Source: Tupaia tana
Taxonomy: Eukaryota; Chordata; Mammalia; Scandentia; Tupaiidae
NCBI GenBank assembly: GCA_026018925.1
Contig: JAKSZU010000026.1
Location: 19,882,759 to 19,946,758 of the forward strand
Direction: 5' to 3'
Length of the DNA stretch: 64,000 nucleotides
A model generated the notes under the pieces. The model ran no database searches, had not been told where the DNA came from, and was given only the letters and a program-made list of their open reading frames with translations. The translations under genes were made by a program, and so were the position numbers. How positions within the stretch are numbered: position 1 is the stretch's first letter; every line of letters begins with the position of its first letter. This document shows positions 32,520 to 42,143 of this stretch, in pieces.

Positions 32520-32620
32520 GAGTTTGTAAGTGCCATAAATCAAGAAATGCATCTAATTCATCTTCAGCATCTTGCTCATGTCTAGTGCCAGTGGACGTTT
32601 AAGTGTTCCATCATCGTTTC
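32520..32620 (+). mobile_element. Possible L2 3'-end fragment
   Basis: ATGCATCTAATTCATCTTCAGCATCTTGCTCATGTCTAGTGCCAGTGG resembles the L2 end (CTAATTCATCTTTGTATCCCCAGCACCTAGCACAGTGCC) but is weak. Confidence 0.35.
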
Positions 32621-33058
32621 CCATTGGCGACAGAGCACAGGCTAGCTCACAGAGGAAAGCAGAGCCTCCCCGGGGCGTGGTGGCGCAGCAACCCCTGCTC
32701 CAGCCCCAGGACCCCGGGCTGTGCACGTGTACCCTGCGTGTTCTGGGGCTGGCTGCGCAGGGACTAGAACTGCGGCCGGCGCTGGTTCCCTGAGTCCTCC
32801 CTGCTACTGTTCCAGAGGCGGGGCCCTGCCACTTTCTGGAATAAGTGAAAGAATGCGTGAGTGACTGCTTAAGTGAATGAATACTGAAGAAAGCATCTGA
32901 AAAAATGTCCTTTGAACACTAGAAAGCTGTGTGTCCCCAGCTGACGTTAAAGGTGACATTTAGCAGACATTTTAAAATTTTCGATTTTAATAACTATAGT
33001 AAAAAAAATAACATTTAATGTTTCTTTTGGAATAGAAAAATACAAAGAAGATAATGGG
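32621..33058. other. Unique sequence, no gene recognised
   Basis: The right half (about 32850-33058) is AT-rich and could be decayed LINE sequence, but no landmark was firm. Confidence 0.4.
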
Positions 33059-33070
33059 TGGTCCAAATAA

Positions 33071-33321
33071 TTTTTTTTTTTAGGGAGAGATTTTTACTAT
33101 AGGGTGAGTATGCTCGCCAGAGAGACAGAGACAGAAAACAAAAAAATCACCCTCCGGGGGGATGGCCATGCCACAGTCCTTTCTCTTTCACTCTCCTCTC
33201 AGGATTTTTGACACCCACGCACACGCGCCTGGGGTGAGTTTAAGCCACTGGGTCCAGGACTCGAAACACAGGTGACTACGTGAGAGTCCAGCAATGCAAC
33301 CATTACATCATCTGCTGGTCC
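33071..33321 (-). mobile_element. tRNA-derived SINE with target duplication
   Basis: It is a long form with diverged body. GGTCCAAATAA at 33060 reappears as GGTCCAAACAA at about 33324, an imperfect target duplication, so this copy is somewhat older than the 32 kb copy. Confidence 0.9.
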
Positions 33322-33347
33322 TGGTCCAAACAACTTTAAGATACATT

Positions 33348-33604
33348 TTTTTTTTATTCAACTGCCAGAATGTTTGCGCACTCACCAGAGAGAAATAGAG
33401 AAATGGGGGCAGGAAGGGATCCCCCCAGGGAGGTGTGTTCACGCCACAATGGAGTTCACGCCACTCTCCCGTCTCCATTTCTCTGTCCTGCCTGGATCTG
33501 GGGCATGCATGCACACATGCCACCGTGTTTTTCAAGCCACTAGGACCAACACTTGAACTGCAATAGGCCATGTGGCCTTAACCTCTACGCTCTGGGGCTG
33601 ACCG
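33348..33604 (-). mobile_element. tRNA-derived SINE, older subfamily, with target duplication
   Basis: The direct repeat TTAAGATACATTT/TTAAGATACACTT (33335-33347 and 33605-33617) marks its ends. The inverted head ends CTCTGGGGCTGA. The body carries a local duplication of TTCACGCCAC (about 33439 and 33456). Confidence 0.85.
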
Positions 33605-33632
33605 TTAAGATACACTTAAAAAAATTTATGCA

Positions 33633-33778
33633 GGGCTGGCAGGTGGCGTGGTAGTTAGGGCACTGGACTCCCACATGGCTGACTGCGATTTGCAGCCTGG
33701 ACCTGGACCTGGACCTGGACCTGGACCTCACTGTCCCTCTCTGTTCAAATTAAAATAAATAAATAAATTTAAATCAAA
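33633..33778 (+). mobile_element. tRNA-derived SINE, short form, with hexamer expansion
   Basis: The head GGGCTGGCAGGTGGCGTGGTAGTTAGGGCACTGGACTCCC is joined to CACTGTCCCTCTCTGTTCAAATTAAAATAAATAAATAAAT. Five to six GGACCT units (33697-33728) lie exactly after the eroded B box. Confidence 0.9.
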
Positions 33779-33818
33779 CAAACAAAATGTATGCCAGAGA
33801 GTATGTTCACATATACGA

Positions 33819-33833
33819 GAGAGAGAGAGAGAA

Positions 33834-33868
<35 letters not shown>
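33819..33868 (+). repeat. (GA)n microsatellite
   Basis: This is a nearly pure GA run with two AA interruptions, ending in G9. It may sit in the remains of another SINE tail (GCCAGAGAGTATGTTCACA at its left). Confidence 0.95.
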
Positions 33869-33875
<7 letters not shown>

Positions 33876-34526
33876 AAGCGTGGGCACACCCCCGACAGGC
33901 CCAGCCGCTCCACCACTCTCCTCCACGTGGGATCCAGCTCCCCCTGCCCGGTGCAGCACTGCACGGCCAGCCCAAGACCTGATTCTAAAAACCACGCCCC
34001 ATCTACCTTTCAGTTCTGTGACTCAAAATTAAATAATTACATCCCTAAAGAACCGGGAAGTAGGCCTGCGCAGCAGCCCACCTCTCCGGTGAGGTGACTA
34101 GCATTTGACTGAGGCACACCCCGCTGGGCACGCCTACTCTGTTGACCTCCACGGCCCAGGCCGATCAGCCCACCACGCTTCGAAGGCCAGGCCGGCGCAA
34201 AGCCCACGGACTTCAGGACTCGGAGGACCATCGCGCCCCCAGGTGGTCACACGAACATCTGCCATCAAAGTAAGGCAGGAAGTCCAAAGTAGCAAAACCA
34301 CAGTGAGGAAAGGAAGGAAGAGGAGCCCGGAAGGAGGAGAGACGCGGGTGCATGGCCAGCTGAAAGGGGCGTCCTGAGGGCCGTCCGGCAGACACACCCC
34401 CTCCGCCCTGAAGCTCCAAAACAGCCCCGCTCAAGACGCCAGAACACCAGCCTCACCAGGCCACTGGTCAGCTGCATGGTTCGGCCGTACCTGAGGCTGG
34501 CTAGCATCCTCTGCTGACTGAGAGGG
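33869..34526. other. Unique sequence, no gene recognised
   Basis: No repeat family or exon was supported. Confidence 0.4.
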
Positions 34527-34778
34527 CGAGAGGCTCCAGCGCATGGCATACTGGCTATGTCGTTGGTGGCTGACTGCAGTTCGAGGCCCAGACCCAGACC
34601 CAGACCCAGGGGCTTGAAACTCACGCTGGGCACATGTGCGTGCGTGCCTGCCCGAGACCCCGAGAGGAGAATGGAGAAGGGATTGCAGCATGGCCATCCC
34701 CTGGGTGGGATGATTTCTTGCTTTCTGTCTCTCTGGCAAGTGCACGTGTGCTATAGCAAAAATCTCTCTCAAAAAATG

Positions 34779-34811
<33 letters not shown>
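34527..34811 (+). mobile_element. tRNA-derived SINE, long form, with hexamer expansion and long poly(A)
   Basis: GCATGGCATACTGGCTATGTCGTTGG is followed by the B box AGTTCGAGGCCC, then CCCAGA repeated about four times (34587-34610). The body and GCTATAGCAAAAATC tail follow, with an A run of over 30 bases that signals a fairly recent insertion. Confidence 0.9.
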
Positions 34812-34813
<2 letters not shown>

Positions 34814-35434
34814 AAAGAGAAAGAGAGCTGGGAAATCCTTTAAGAGAGTCTGGGGTCCAGCTGGGGAAAGGTGCCCAAGCTGGTCGAGGGTCCCACACGA
34901 ATGCCAGGAATGTGGCAGGACCACCCGGTCCCAGCAGGAGTTAGTGATTTCCTTACGACAGAGCCCACTCACTCGGTCTCGCTGAAACATGGCCCTCATT
35001 CCCACTCAGCACGACAGCCATGGGGATGCCAGGGCAGAGGCCACCGAGCTACGAGGAAGTCCTGAGGGCACCCTGGAGGAGGCTTCATCTCTGCTCCAGG
35101 CACAGTCGTCGTCCAGGACTGGTCCCAGGTTTGAGATGACGGACTCTCAGCCTTTGGAATGACAACTTAGTGGTGTGCAAACATGTGGGAGTCTCCTCTC
35201 CTGGGAGCAAGCCCGTGGCAGGACCAGAACCCTCTCCACTGCACCTCGGCACCAGCAGCCCTCCACTGCCTGGGGGCGGGACTCCCTGGGTGTGACTCTT
35301 ACTTTCAACCGCACCCAGGCAAACAGGTGTCAGGGGCTCCTTCCTGTTAACTTGGCCAGCTGTTTCCGCTGACGCACACGGGAAGGTGGTGGCATTTGCT
35401 CACTTCTTTTGCAGTGCGCCACGGTACTGTCGCA
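34812..35434. other. Unique sequence, no gene recognised
   Basis: No repeat or coding exon was recognised. Confidence 0.4.
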
Positions 35435-35742
35435 TTTTTCTTTTCTTTTTTTCTTCTTTTTCTGGGGAGGGGAAGGGGCAGTCAGAGGGCACTCGCACTC
35501 ACGAAAGAGACAGGGAGACAGAGAGAGGGAGGAAGAAAGCGCTCCCCAGTGGGGTGCGTGCATGCCGACCCAGACGCGATGGAAGACCAGAGGAGATGGG
35601 ACTGCAGCCGACCACCACTGGGGGGAACTTTCTCCCTCTCCCTCTTTCTGGCTATCTTTAAGCCTCCGGGGCTGGGATTCAAACCGCAAGATCAGCCACG
35701 TGGGGTCTGGCTTCCTTAACTATTAGGCCATAGGAGCAGCCC
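35435..35742 (-). mobile_element. tRNA-derived SINE with odd centre
   Basis: The outer parts are antisense: a TTTTCTTCTTTTTCT tail side, GGGATTCAAACCGCAAG inverted B box, and TTAACTATTAGGCCATAGGAGCAGCCC inverted head. The middle (about 35580-35645: AGAGGAGATGGGACTGCAGCC...GGGGGGAACTTTCTCCCTCTC) reads in the sense direction of the family, as if the centre were inverted. Confidence 0.65.
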
Positions 35743-36229
35743 TTATTCGTAATTTTTCAGTGTTTCTTCTTTGAAACTCGGTCACAGGGCCAGATGGTGG
35801 CACGGGAGTGGAACGCGACACTCGGCGAGGCCGAGTCTCGTGGGGAAGGTCCTCCCTGGGTGCGCCATGGCTGGCCGGGGCGGGTCTCAGAGCCGGGGGT
35901 CCTGTCGAAGGTACTGTCTCTCTCATTGTTGGACTAAACCAGTAAACACACACTTTAAGAAAGAAAAGCTAAGGCAACCACGGTAGCCACTAAAACGCCT
36001 CTTTGCGCCCTCCTTCCCGAGAGTCCTTTGCTGCCTGTTTCCTGCCTTGTCGCACTGACTTGAGTCACGAGCAGTCATCGGTGGCGAGGAGAGGGGGCTG
36101 TGTGTCCTTCGGACACGAAAGGAAGCGTGTCTCAGGGCGGCCTCCGAGTTACCTGGCCCCGGGATCCTTTCTGACGCAGAAACCGCAGACGTACTTGGGA
36201 ACGTGCTGCCCGAGCGTGTGGTCACCAAG
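35743..36229. other. Unique sequence with a SINE-head fragment
   Basis: GGGCCAGATGGTGGCAC near 35787 resembles the SINE head but has no body. Nothing else was recognised. Confidence 0.4.
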
Positions 36230-36400
36230 GATGAAGCCGCTGCCGAAGGCGGATGTTTGCAGCCTCTCTCCGCTCTGCTCTGACGAGGAAAGGATGTCGG
36301 GCTTTGTCGAAGGCTTCCCTGGCGTCTGCTGGAAGCATCCCTGTTGTTTTATTAATTTTGTTCCTCCTGTTTCTTTTAGTACCTCCTGATACATCATGAT
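36230..36400 (-). pseudogene. Ancient L1 ORF2 reverse-transcriptase fragment
   Basis: On the minus strand a short frame reads DAREAFDKARHPF, close to the L1 ORF2p reverse-transcriptase motif DAEKAFDKIQHPF. Just before it, LKETGGTKLIK-like sequence occurs in another frame. Frameshifts break the reading frame, so this is a dead fragment of an old LINE. Confidence 0.5.
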
Positions 36401-37015
36401 CTGCTTCTATTTCTCTGGCTGGTCCCCAAACCCAGGGTAATGAGCCCTGTGCTAAGAGCTTGTCCTGGGGCAACACAGGCAGAAACGCAAAGACAGAGCT
36501 CCTGCCAGAGGGGAGAGAACTCGGGGAGACGACAACACGCTCGGGCACAGGCCTCCGCGCCACCCGCACGGCAGGCCAGCATCTGTGAGCGGAATGTTAC
36601 ACAGGGCACAGCAAGGACTCGAGAAACACACACGAACCAGGCTCATCACAGAGGGCTTCCTGCAGGAAGCGGCACAGAGCATATCGGGCGGACTGGAAAT
36701 GAGAGCCTCGGGACTTGAGTTCTGCCTTGCGTGGGGCCCACGATGTTCTCCTGGGTAATACAGTAACGGTCATTATAGACGGAGAGGGAACTCAGAGACA
36801 CTGTCCTTCAAGTCGGACCCCGTCATTTGCAGACCAAAGCTGAGGGCAGAGGGGATCACTGATTTGCCAAAGTCCCCGAGTCACCCTCAGTCCTGGCTCC
36901 CAGGGGAGGGGAAAGGAAAGAGCGGCTTCCGGCCTGAAGCAGAAGGGAGGACCCTGTGTCTCCTGACTTTCCCTGTAATGAGCGCTGTTGCCTCTGCCTT
37001 GAAAACTGGCCAAGG
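36401..37015. other. Unique sequence, no gene recognised
   Basis: No repeat family was assigned. Open frames to about 115 codons are unremarkable. Confidence 0.4.
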
Positions 37016-37236
37016 ACGCTGGCGCCCACCTGGCTGACCACAGTTCGAATCCCAGCCTTGGTGGCTTGAGAAACACGCCGGGGGCATGTACATCATGCCC
37101 CAAATCCGGGCAGGCTGGAAAAATGCAAAAACGACAGCAGAGTCACCAGGCACCATGGGCGCCGCTTTCTCTCCGTCTGTCTCTGGTGAAAGCATGTACC
37201 CTCTGGCAAATAAAAATAAAGAAGAGAAAAAGAGAC
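37016..37236 (+). mobile_element. tRNA-derived SINE, 5'-truncated
   Basis: The copy starts within the head (GCGCCCACCTGGCTGACC), keeps the B box AGTTCGAATCCC and ends ACCCTCTGGCAAATAAAAATAAAGAAG. It lies about 130 bp left of the 49-bp minisatellite. Confidence 0.75.
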
Positions 37237-37368
37237 AGAGAGGCAGAGACGCAGGGAGACTACCATGTGAAGGTGAAGACAGAGGCCGGAGTGACGCAGG
37301 CCAAGTCCAGGAGCACCCAGGACCACCTGCTGCCGCCTGAGGCTGGGGTGGGGGCAGGGGGTGTGTGG

Positions 37369-38980
37369 CACACAGGACTTCACACACTGTCCTGTACCCT
37401 CAGGATGGTCCCTTCCTCCCACAGGACTTCACACACTGTCCTGTACCCTCAGGACGGTCCCTTCCTCCCACAGGACTTCACACACTGTCCTGTACCCTCA
37501 GGATGGTCCCTCCCTCCCACAGGACTTCACACACTGTCCTGTACCCTCAGGACGGTCCCTCCCTCGGACAGGACTTCACACACTGTCCTGTACCCTCAGG
37601 ACGGTCCCTCCCTCCCACAGGACTTCACACACTGTCCCGTACACTTCAGGACGGTACCCCTCCCTCCCACAGGACTTCACACACTGTCCTGTACCCTCAG
37701 GATGGTCCTTCCCTCCCACAGGACTTCACACACTGTCCTGTACCCTCAGGACGGTCCCTCCCTCCCACAGGACTTCACACACTGTCCCGTACACTTCAGG
37801 ACGGTCCCTCCCTCCCACAGGACTTCACACACTGTCCTGTACCCTCAGGATGGTCCCTCCCTCCCACAGGACTTCACACACTGTCCTGTACCCTCAGGAC
37901 GGTCCCTCCCTCCCACAGGACTTCACACACTGTCCCGTACACCTCAGGATGGTCCCTTCCTCCCACAGGACTTCACACACTGTCCTGTACCCTCAGGACG
38001 GTCCCTCCCTCCCACAGGACTTCACACACTGTCCCGTACCCTCAGGATGGTCCCTCCCTCGGACAGGACTTCACACACTGTCCCGTACACCTCAGGACGG
38101 TCCCTCCCTCCCACAGGACTTCACACACTGTCCCGTACCCTCAGGACGGTCCCTCCCTCCCACAGGACTTCACACACTGTCCCGTACACCTCAGGATGGT
38201 CCCTTCCTCCCACAGGACTTCACACACTGTCCTGTACCCTCAGGACGGTCCCTCCCTCCCACAGGACTTCACACACTGTCCTGTACCCTCAGGACGGTCC
38301 CTCCCTCCCACAGGACTTCACACACTGTCCTGTACCCTCAGGATGGTCCCTCCCTCCCACAGGACTTCACACACTGTCCTGTACCCTCAGGATGGTCCCT
38401 CCCTCCCACAGGACTTCACACACTGTCCTGTACCCTCAGGATGGTCCCTTCCTCCCACAGGACTTCACACACTGTCCTGTACCCTCAGGACGGTCCCTCC
38501 CTCCCACAGGACTTCACACACTGTCCCGTACCCTCAGGACGGTCCCTCCCTCCCACAGGACTTCACACACTGTCCTGTACCCTCAGGACGGTCCCTCCCT
38601 CCCACAGGACTTCACACACTGTCCTGTACCCTCAGGACGGTCCCTCCCTCCCACAGGACTTCACACACTGTCCTGTACCCTCAGGATGGTCCCTTCCTCC
38701 CACAGGACTTCACACACTGTCCTGTACCCTCAGGATGGTCCTTCCCTCCCACAGGACTTCACACACTGTCCTGTACCCTCAGGATGGTCCTTCCCTCCCA
38801 CAGGACTTCACACACTGTCCTGTACCCTCAGGACGGTCCCTCCCTCCCACAGGACTTCACACACTGTCCTGTACCCTCAGGATGGTCCTTCCCTCCCACA
38901 GGACTTCACACACTGTCCTGTACCCTCAGGACGGTCCCTCCCTCCCACAGGACTTCACACACTGTCCCCTACACTTCAGG
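37369..38980 (+). repeat. 49-bp minisatellite, about 33 units
   Basis: The unit CACAGGACTTCACACACTGT + CCTGTACCCTCAGGACGG + TCCCTCCCTCC repeats 32 full times plus one partial copy. Each unit carries the inverted repeat ACAGGAC-N10-GTCCTGT and the odd palindrome GGACGGTCC. Each also has a CCCTCCCTCCCACAG run shaped like a splice acceptor. Units vary at a few C/T sites (GTCCTGT/GTCCCGT, GGACGG/GGATGG, CCCTCC/CCTTCC). Five units have ACACTTCAG or ACACCTCAG (+1 bp) and one has GGTACCCC (+2 bp), which exactly accounts for the array length. All three plus frames stay open through it (610-745 codons), a by-product of the unit having no stop in any phase. Confidence 0.98.
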
Positions 38981-39544
38981 AAACAGCAGCTCCAAGAGCT
39001 TGCACAGGCGGCTCCAGGCGCTGCTGCAGGGCCAAGGCAGAGCAGGCCCAGACCAGTCCGGCTGGGTCGCCAGGCTCTGGGCACTGCCTCCACCGAGTCC
39101 CCGGGGCAGCAGCGCCTGCCGCCCAGCAGAGCCTGCTCCTGCTCGCTCTGCAGCTGGAGATGCCAGGGACCGCGGGCAGCTGGCATCTGCTCTCTGAAAG
39201 GTGTTTGTCTTTCCATGCGCGGACAGCAAGCGAGAGCCATTAAAGGACTTGCCCGGCGTCCGGGACACGAGTACTCCACAGAGACACGTCACTCACAGGC
39301 AGCCACCAGGCCCAGCCGTTACCTGCCAGGAACGCTGCCTTCCCCAAGGAGCCAGGTCAGGTCTCCCGGGTGTCAGGACGGCGAAGTGCAGGGGGCAGAC
39401 GCCACCGGAGCCACCGGCCACTCTTCCGAGCAGGCCCTGCCAGCAGCCCTGGGGCCGAGTCTGCGACTGGGTGACCGGCTAGCTCTTTCTCCCCTTGTTT
39501 CTTTCTTTCTTTGGTTACTTTCTTCTTTAAAAAAAAAAAAAAAA
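38981..39544. other. GC-rich flank of the minisatellite, no gene recognised
   Basis: The frames that leave the array continue here but encode nothing recognisable. An A18 run lies near 39531-39548. Confidence 0.4.
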
Positions 39545-39548
39545 AAAA

Positions 39549-39762
39549 GTATTGTAATTTATGATGTACACATAATCATTACACGTTTTATGGGGTAAGA
39601 ACGGTCTCTCAAAGCACGGATTCAGTGTACAAGAAACAAATTGATCCTATAAATGTATTCATCACTGTCACCGCTTAGCATCGCGTGACATTCTGAACAT
39701 GCAACTATGGCTTTATGAGAACTCACAGGGACGTATGTACTGAATGGTCCATGATTTTTTGT
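39549..39762. mobile_element. Possible old L1 3'UTR fragment
   Basis: GTAATTTATGATGTACACATAATCATTACACG and TATTCATCACTGTCACCGC loosely follow a known L1 3'UTR pattern (TTCATGGTGTACAATGTGATG...CATCACCTCACAT). The match is weak and the strand uncertain. Confidence 0.3.
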
Positions 39763-39916
39763 TTAATTTATTTAAAGATTTATTTATTTATTTCTATTTG
39801 TTATTATTATTTTTTAATTTGACCAGAGAGAGAAAGGGAAAGTGAGAAAGCAATTCGAACCACAGTCGGCCCTGTGGGAATTCAGCACCTTAACCACCAT
39901 GCCACCTGCCGGCCCC
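39763..39916 (-). mobile_element. tRNA-derived SINE, short form
   Basis: TTTATTTATTTATTTC, TTTTTTAATTTGACCAGAGAGAGAAAGGG (inverted short-form tail), CAATTCGAACCACAG (inverted B box) and CCTTAACCACCATGCCACCTGCCGGCCCC (inverted head) are in order. Confidence 0.9.
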
Positions 39917-40014
39917 ATCCACAGTTCTTTACTGTGACATACAGTTCTAAAGAAACCCCAATTGATGAAAAGTCAGACAGCAGAAAGGCTCATCAATTAA
40001 CGAGGGTGGATTTT

Positions 40015-40298
40015 TTTTTGTTTGTTTGTTTTTTGGTTTTTTTTTGGAGAGGTTTTTCGCTATAGGGCGCGTGCGCTCGCCAGACAGAGAGAGAGAGACA
40101 TAGAGACAGAAAGCGAGAAATCACCCCCCAGGGGGGATGGTCACGCCGCAATCCCTTCTCCTCCATTCTCCTCTTGGGATCTTGGGCACGCACGCACACG
40201 CACCCGGCGTGAGTTGTAAGCCACCGGGTCCGAGACGCGAACCGCGGTCGACTACGTGGGAGTCCAGTGACATAGCCATTACGCTAACTGCTGGTTCC
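40015..40298 (-). mobile_element. tRNA-derived SINE, young subfamily, with target duplication
   Basis: It is near consensus, rich in unmutated CpG (GGGCGCGTGCGCTCGCC, ACGCACGCACACGCACC). It is flanked by CGAGGGTGGATTTTT at about 40001-40014 and 40299-40313. Retained CpGs argue for recent insertion. Confidence 0.95.
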
Positions 40299-40400
40299 CG
40301 AGGGTGGATTTTTCAAAACAAAGATAATGTTAACATAACCAATGAAAGAAGAATTCGTAATTCCCATGTAGAGGACTATGGGGGATAAGTGTTTATATTC

Positions 40401-40496
40401 TTTTTTTTTTTTCTTTTAAGCAAAGCCAATAAAATTTATTCTGCGAATAGCTCTTGTATGAGGCCCCATGGTCTGAACAGAGACTGGGGGAGTCAC
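40401..40496 (-). pseudogene. 5'-truncated retrocopy of an mRNA 3' end
   Basis: On the minus strand the 95-bp insert runs from TTGTGACTCCCCCAG to CGCAGAATAAATTTTATTGG and then a poly(A) run. The AATAAA sits about 20 nt before the A run, as in a genuine mRNA 3' end. Matching AAGTGTTTATATTC (40387-40400) and AAGAGTTTATATTC (40497-40510) flank it as a target duplication. I do not recognise the parent gene. Confidence 0.7.
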
Positions 40497-40510
40497 AAGA
40501 GTTTATATTC

Positions 40511-40797
40511 TTTTCTTTCTTTTTTTAAATTTCCAAAGGACACAGGTGCTCCTGGGAGAAAGGAGGAGAGAGGGAGAGGGAGAGAGAGAGAGAATTCCTT
40601 ACTGAGGAATGTTCACACCACAATCCCTTCTCCTCTGCTTCCGCATCCCATCAGGATATCAGGATATTTTGGGCATGCACACACATTTGCCTGGCATGTC
40701 TTTCAAGCCTCTGTGGCTGGGATTTGAACCATGATCAGCCATGTGAGAACTGACTCCTCATGTACAGTACTTAACCACTGTGCTACAGGGCTGCCCC
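40511..40797 (-). mobile_element. tRNA-derived SINE, older subfamily, with target duplication
   Basis: The copy is bounded by AAGAGTTTATATTC (40497-40510) and AAGAGTTTATGTTC (40798-40811). The inverted head ends TGCTACAGGGCTGCCCC. It used the same target as the adjoining retrocopy. The body has a small ATCAGGATATC-AGGATAT duplication. Confidence 0.9.
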
Positions 40798-40811
40798 AAG
40801 AGTTTATGTTC

Positions 40812-41319
40812 TGAAAAGAGCTGTGGTATCATCGATCCTGTCAGAGATAGATAGAATTGTATGTAACAATAGCTCATTAGGAAGAGAAAGAAAAAGAAAA
40901 CTTTCACTCACTGTGCGTTCTCGTAAGACCACAAGACTATATAAAGAAGTCAGTCCGCAGAAAAGCAAGAACCGAACAAAATTGGGAAGAGGTCTTTAAA
41001 AGCGACGACACGGTAAAGTCAGTGATTGGTGATTTATAGGCTTTACAAAGTTCTTGATTTCAGCCTTCTTTACATTCATTCCAAAGAAAGACTCACCTAC
41101 TTGTCATAGTTCGGACTTTTCCTCTGTTATTTAGTTTCATGCAATGAGTAATGGTTACAATAAAGAAATAAATGGAAACCTGTGGAGACCATTATCTACC
41201 AAATAGTTGATGACTGTGTACTTAAACCTGCTTGTGTGGAAGAAAGCTGAGGGCACTTTTAGCTCTTTCACTGGGAAATGCAATCCTGACATTCAGCGTC
41301 ATCGATAGGAGGTGACTTA
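40812..41319. other. AT-rich unique sequence
   Basis: About 500 bp of AT-rich DNA lie between the SINE and the L1 ORF1 piece. It could include L1 3' sequence joined by deletion, but I saw no firm landmark. Confidence 0.4.
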
Positions 41320-41886
41320 GCCTTTTTTAACAGTTGTTTTGTGTTCTCTTACTTCTATTTGTCTTTTCGTTTTCCTGGTATAACATTCCTCTAAGTACTT
41401 CCTGAAGAGCTGGTTTGGCTTTGGAGGATTCTTTCAGCATTTGTTTATCTAGCAATGATTTTATTTCTCTTTTCCATGTGAGGGATAATCGTGCTGGGTA
41501 TAGTACTCTTGGCAGAAATTGTTTTTCTCTCGGCGTTTTAAATACGTCTCCCCATTCTTTTCTTGCCTGCATTGTTTCAGTTGAGAGATCTGTTGTGAGC
41601 CTCATGGGGTCATTTCTGTAACCCGGCATTTCTCTCTTGCCATTCTTAGAATACTGTCTTTGATTTTGAACAGTTTGGCTATATACGCCTTGGAGAGGCT
41701 CTTCTTATATCTATTTGATGTCCTTTGTATTTCCTGGATTTAGACGTCCACATGCCTTTCTAAATTTGCAGATTTTAGCTAGTATATCATGAAAGTGACT
41801 TTCTATGCCTTTTCCTCTCTCTGCACTTTCTGGAATACCTATTATGAGGGGATCTGGCCACTTAATGGTGTCCAGGATTTCCCATA
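41320..41886 (-). pseudogene. L1 ORF1, middle and C-terminal domain (antisense)
   Basis: The minus-strand frame at 41327-41629 reads RLTTDLSTETMQARKEW, ARLSLTWKREIKSLLDKQM and KPALQEVLRGMLYQEN, which is the C-terminal domain of the L1 RNA-binding protein ORF1p. The stretch 41640-41886, with frame breaks, gives IWEILDTIKWPDPLIIGIPES, the start of the RRM-type core, and YIAKLFKIKDSILRMAREK. An ORF2 would be expected next at lower coordinates, but none is seen, so the element is truncated or deleted there. Confidence 0.85.
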
Positions 41887-41902
41887 TGTTGTCCAGATTT
41901 TT

Positions 41903-42143
41903 TTTTTTTTAGAGAGAGAGATTTTTGCTACAGGGCATGTGCACTCGCCAGAGAGTCAGAAAGCAAGAAATCACCCCCTAGGGGTGATGGCCACGCTGCA
42001 ATCCCTTCTCCTTCATTCCTGTCTTAGGACCTGAGGCACGCACACATGCCTGGTATGAGTTTAAAGCGTCAGGTCCAGGACTTGAACAGTGGTCGACTAT
42101 GTGGGAGTCCAGCGATGGAACCATTATGCCATCTGCTGGTCCC
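41903..42143 (-). mobile_element. tRNA-derived SINE inserted in L1 ORF1
   Basis: TGTTGTCCAGATTTTT (41887-41902) and TGTTGTCCTGATTTTT (42144-42159) flank it; both lie in ORF1 sequence. The insertion splits the L1 coding region between its coiled coil and its RRM-type core. It postdates the L1. Confidence 0.95.

Noticed and set aside
37369-38980. CRISPR-like array
   Set aside because: Units are directly adjacent with no unique spacers, and the sequence is mammalian.
37066-39598. Giant repetitive protein encoded by the 49-bp array
   Set aside because: The open frames follow from the stop-free unit. There is no start with context, no flanking exon and no recognisable terminal domain.
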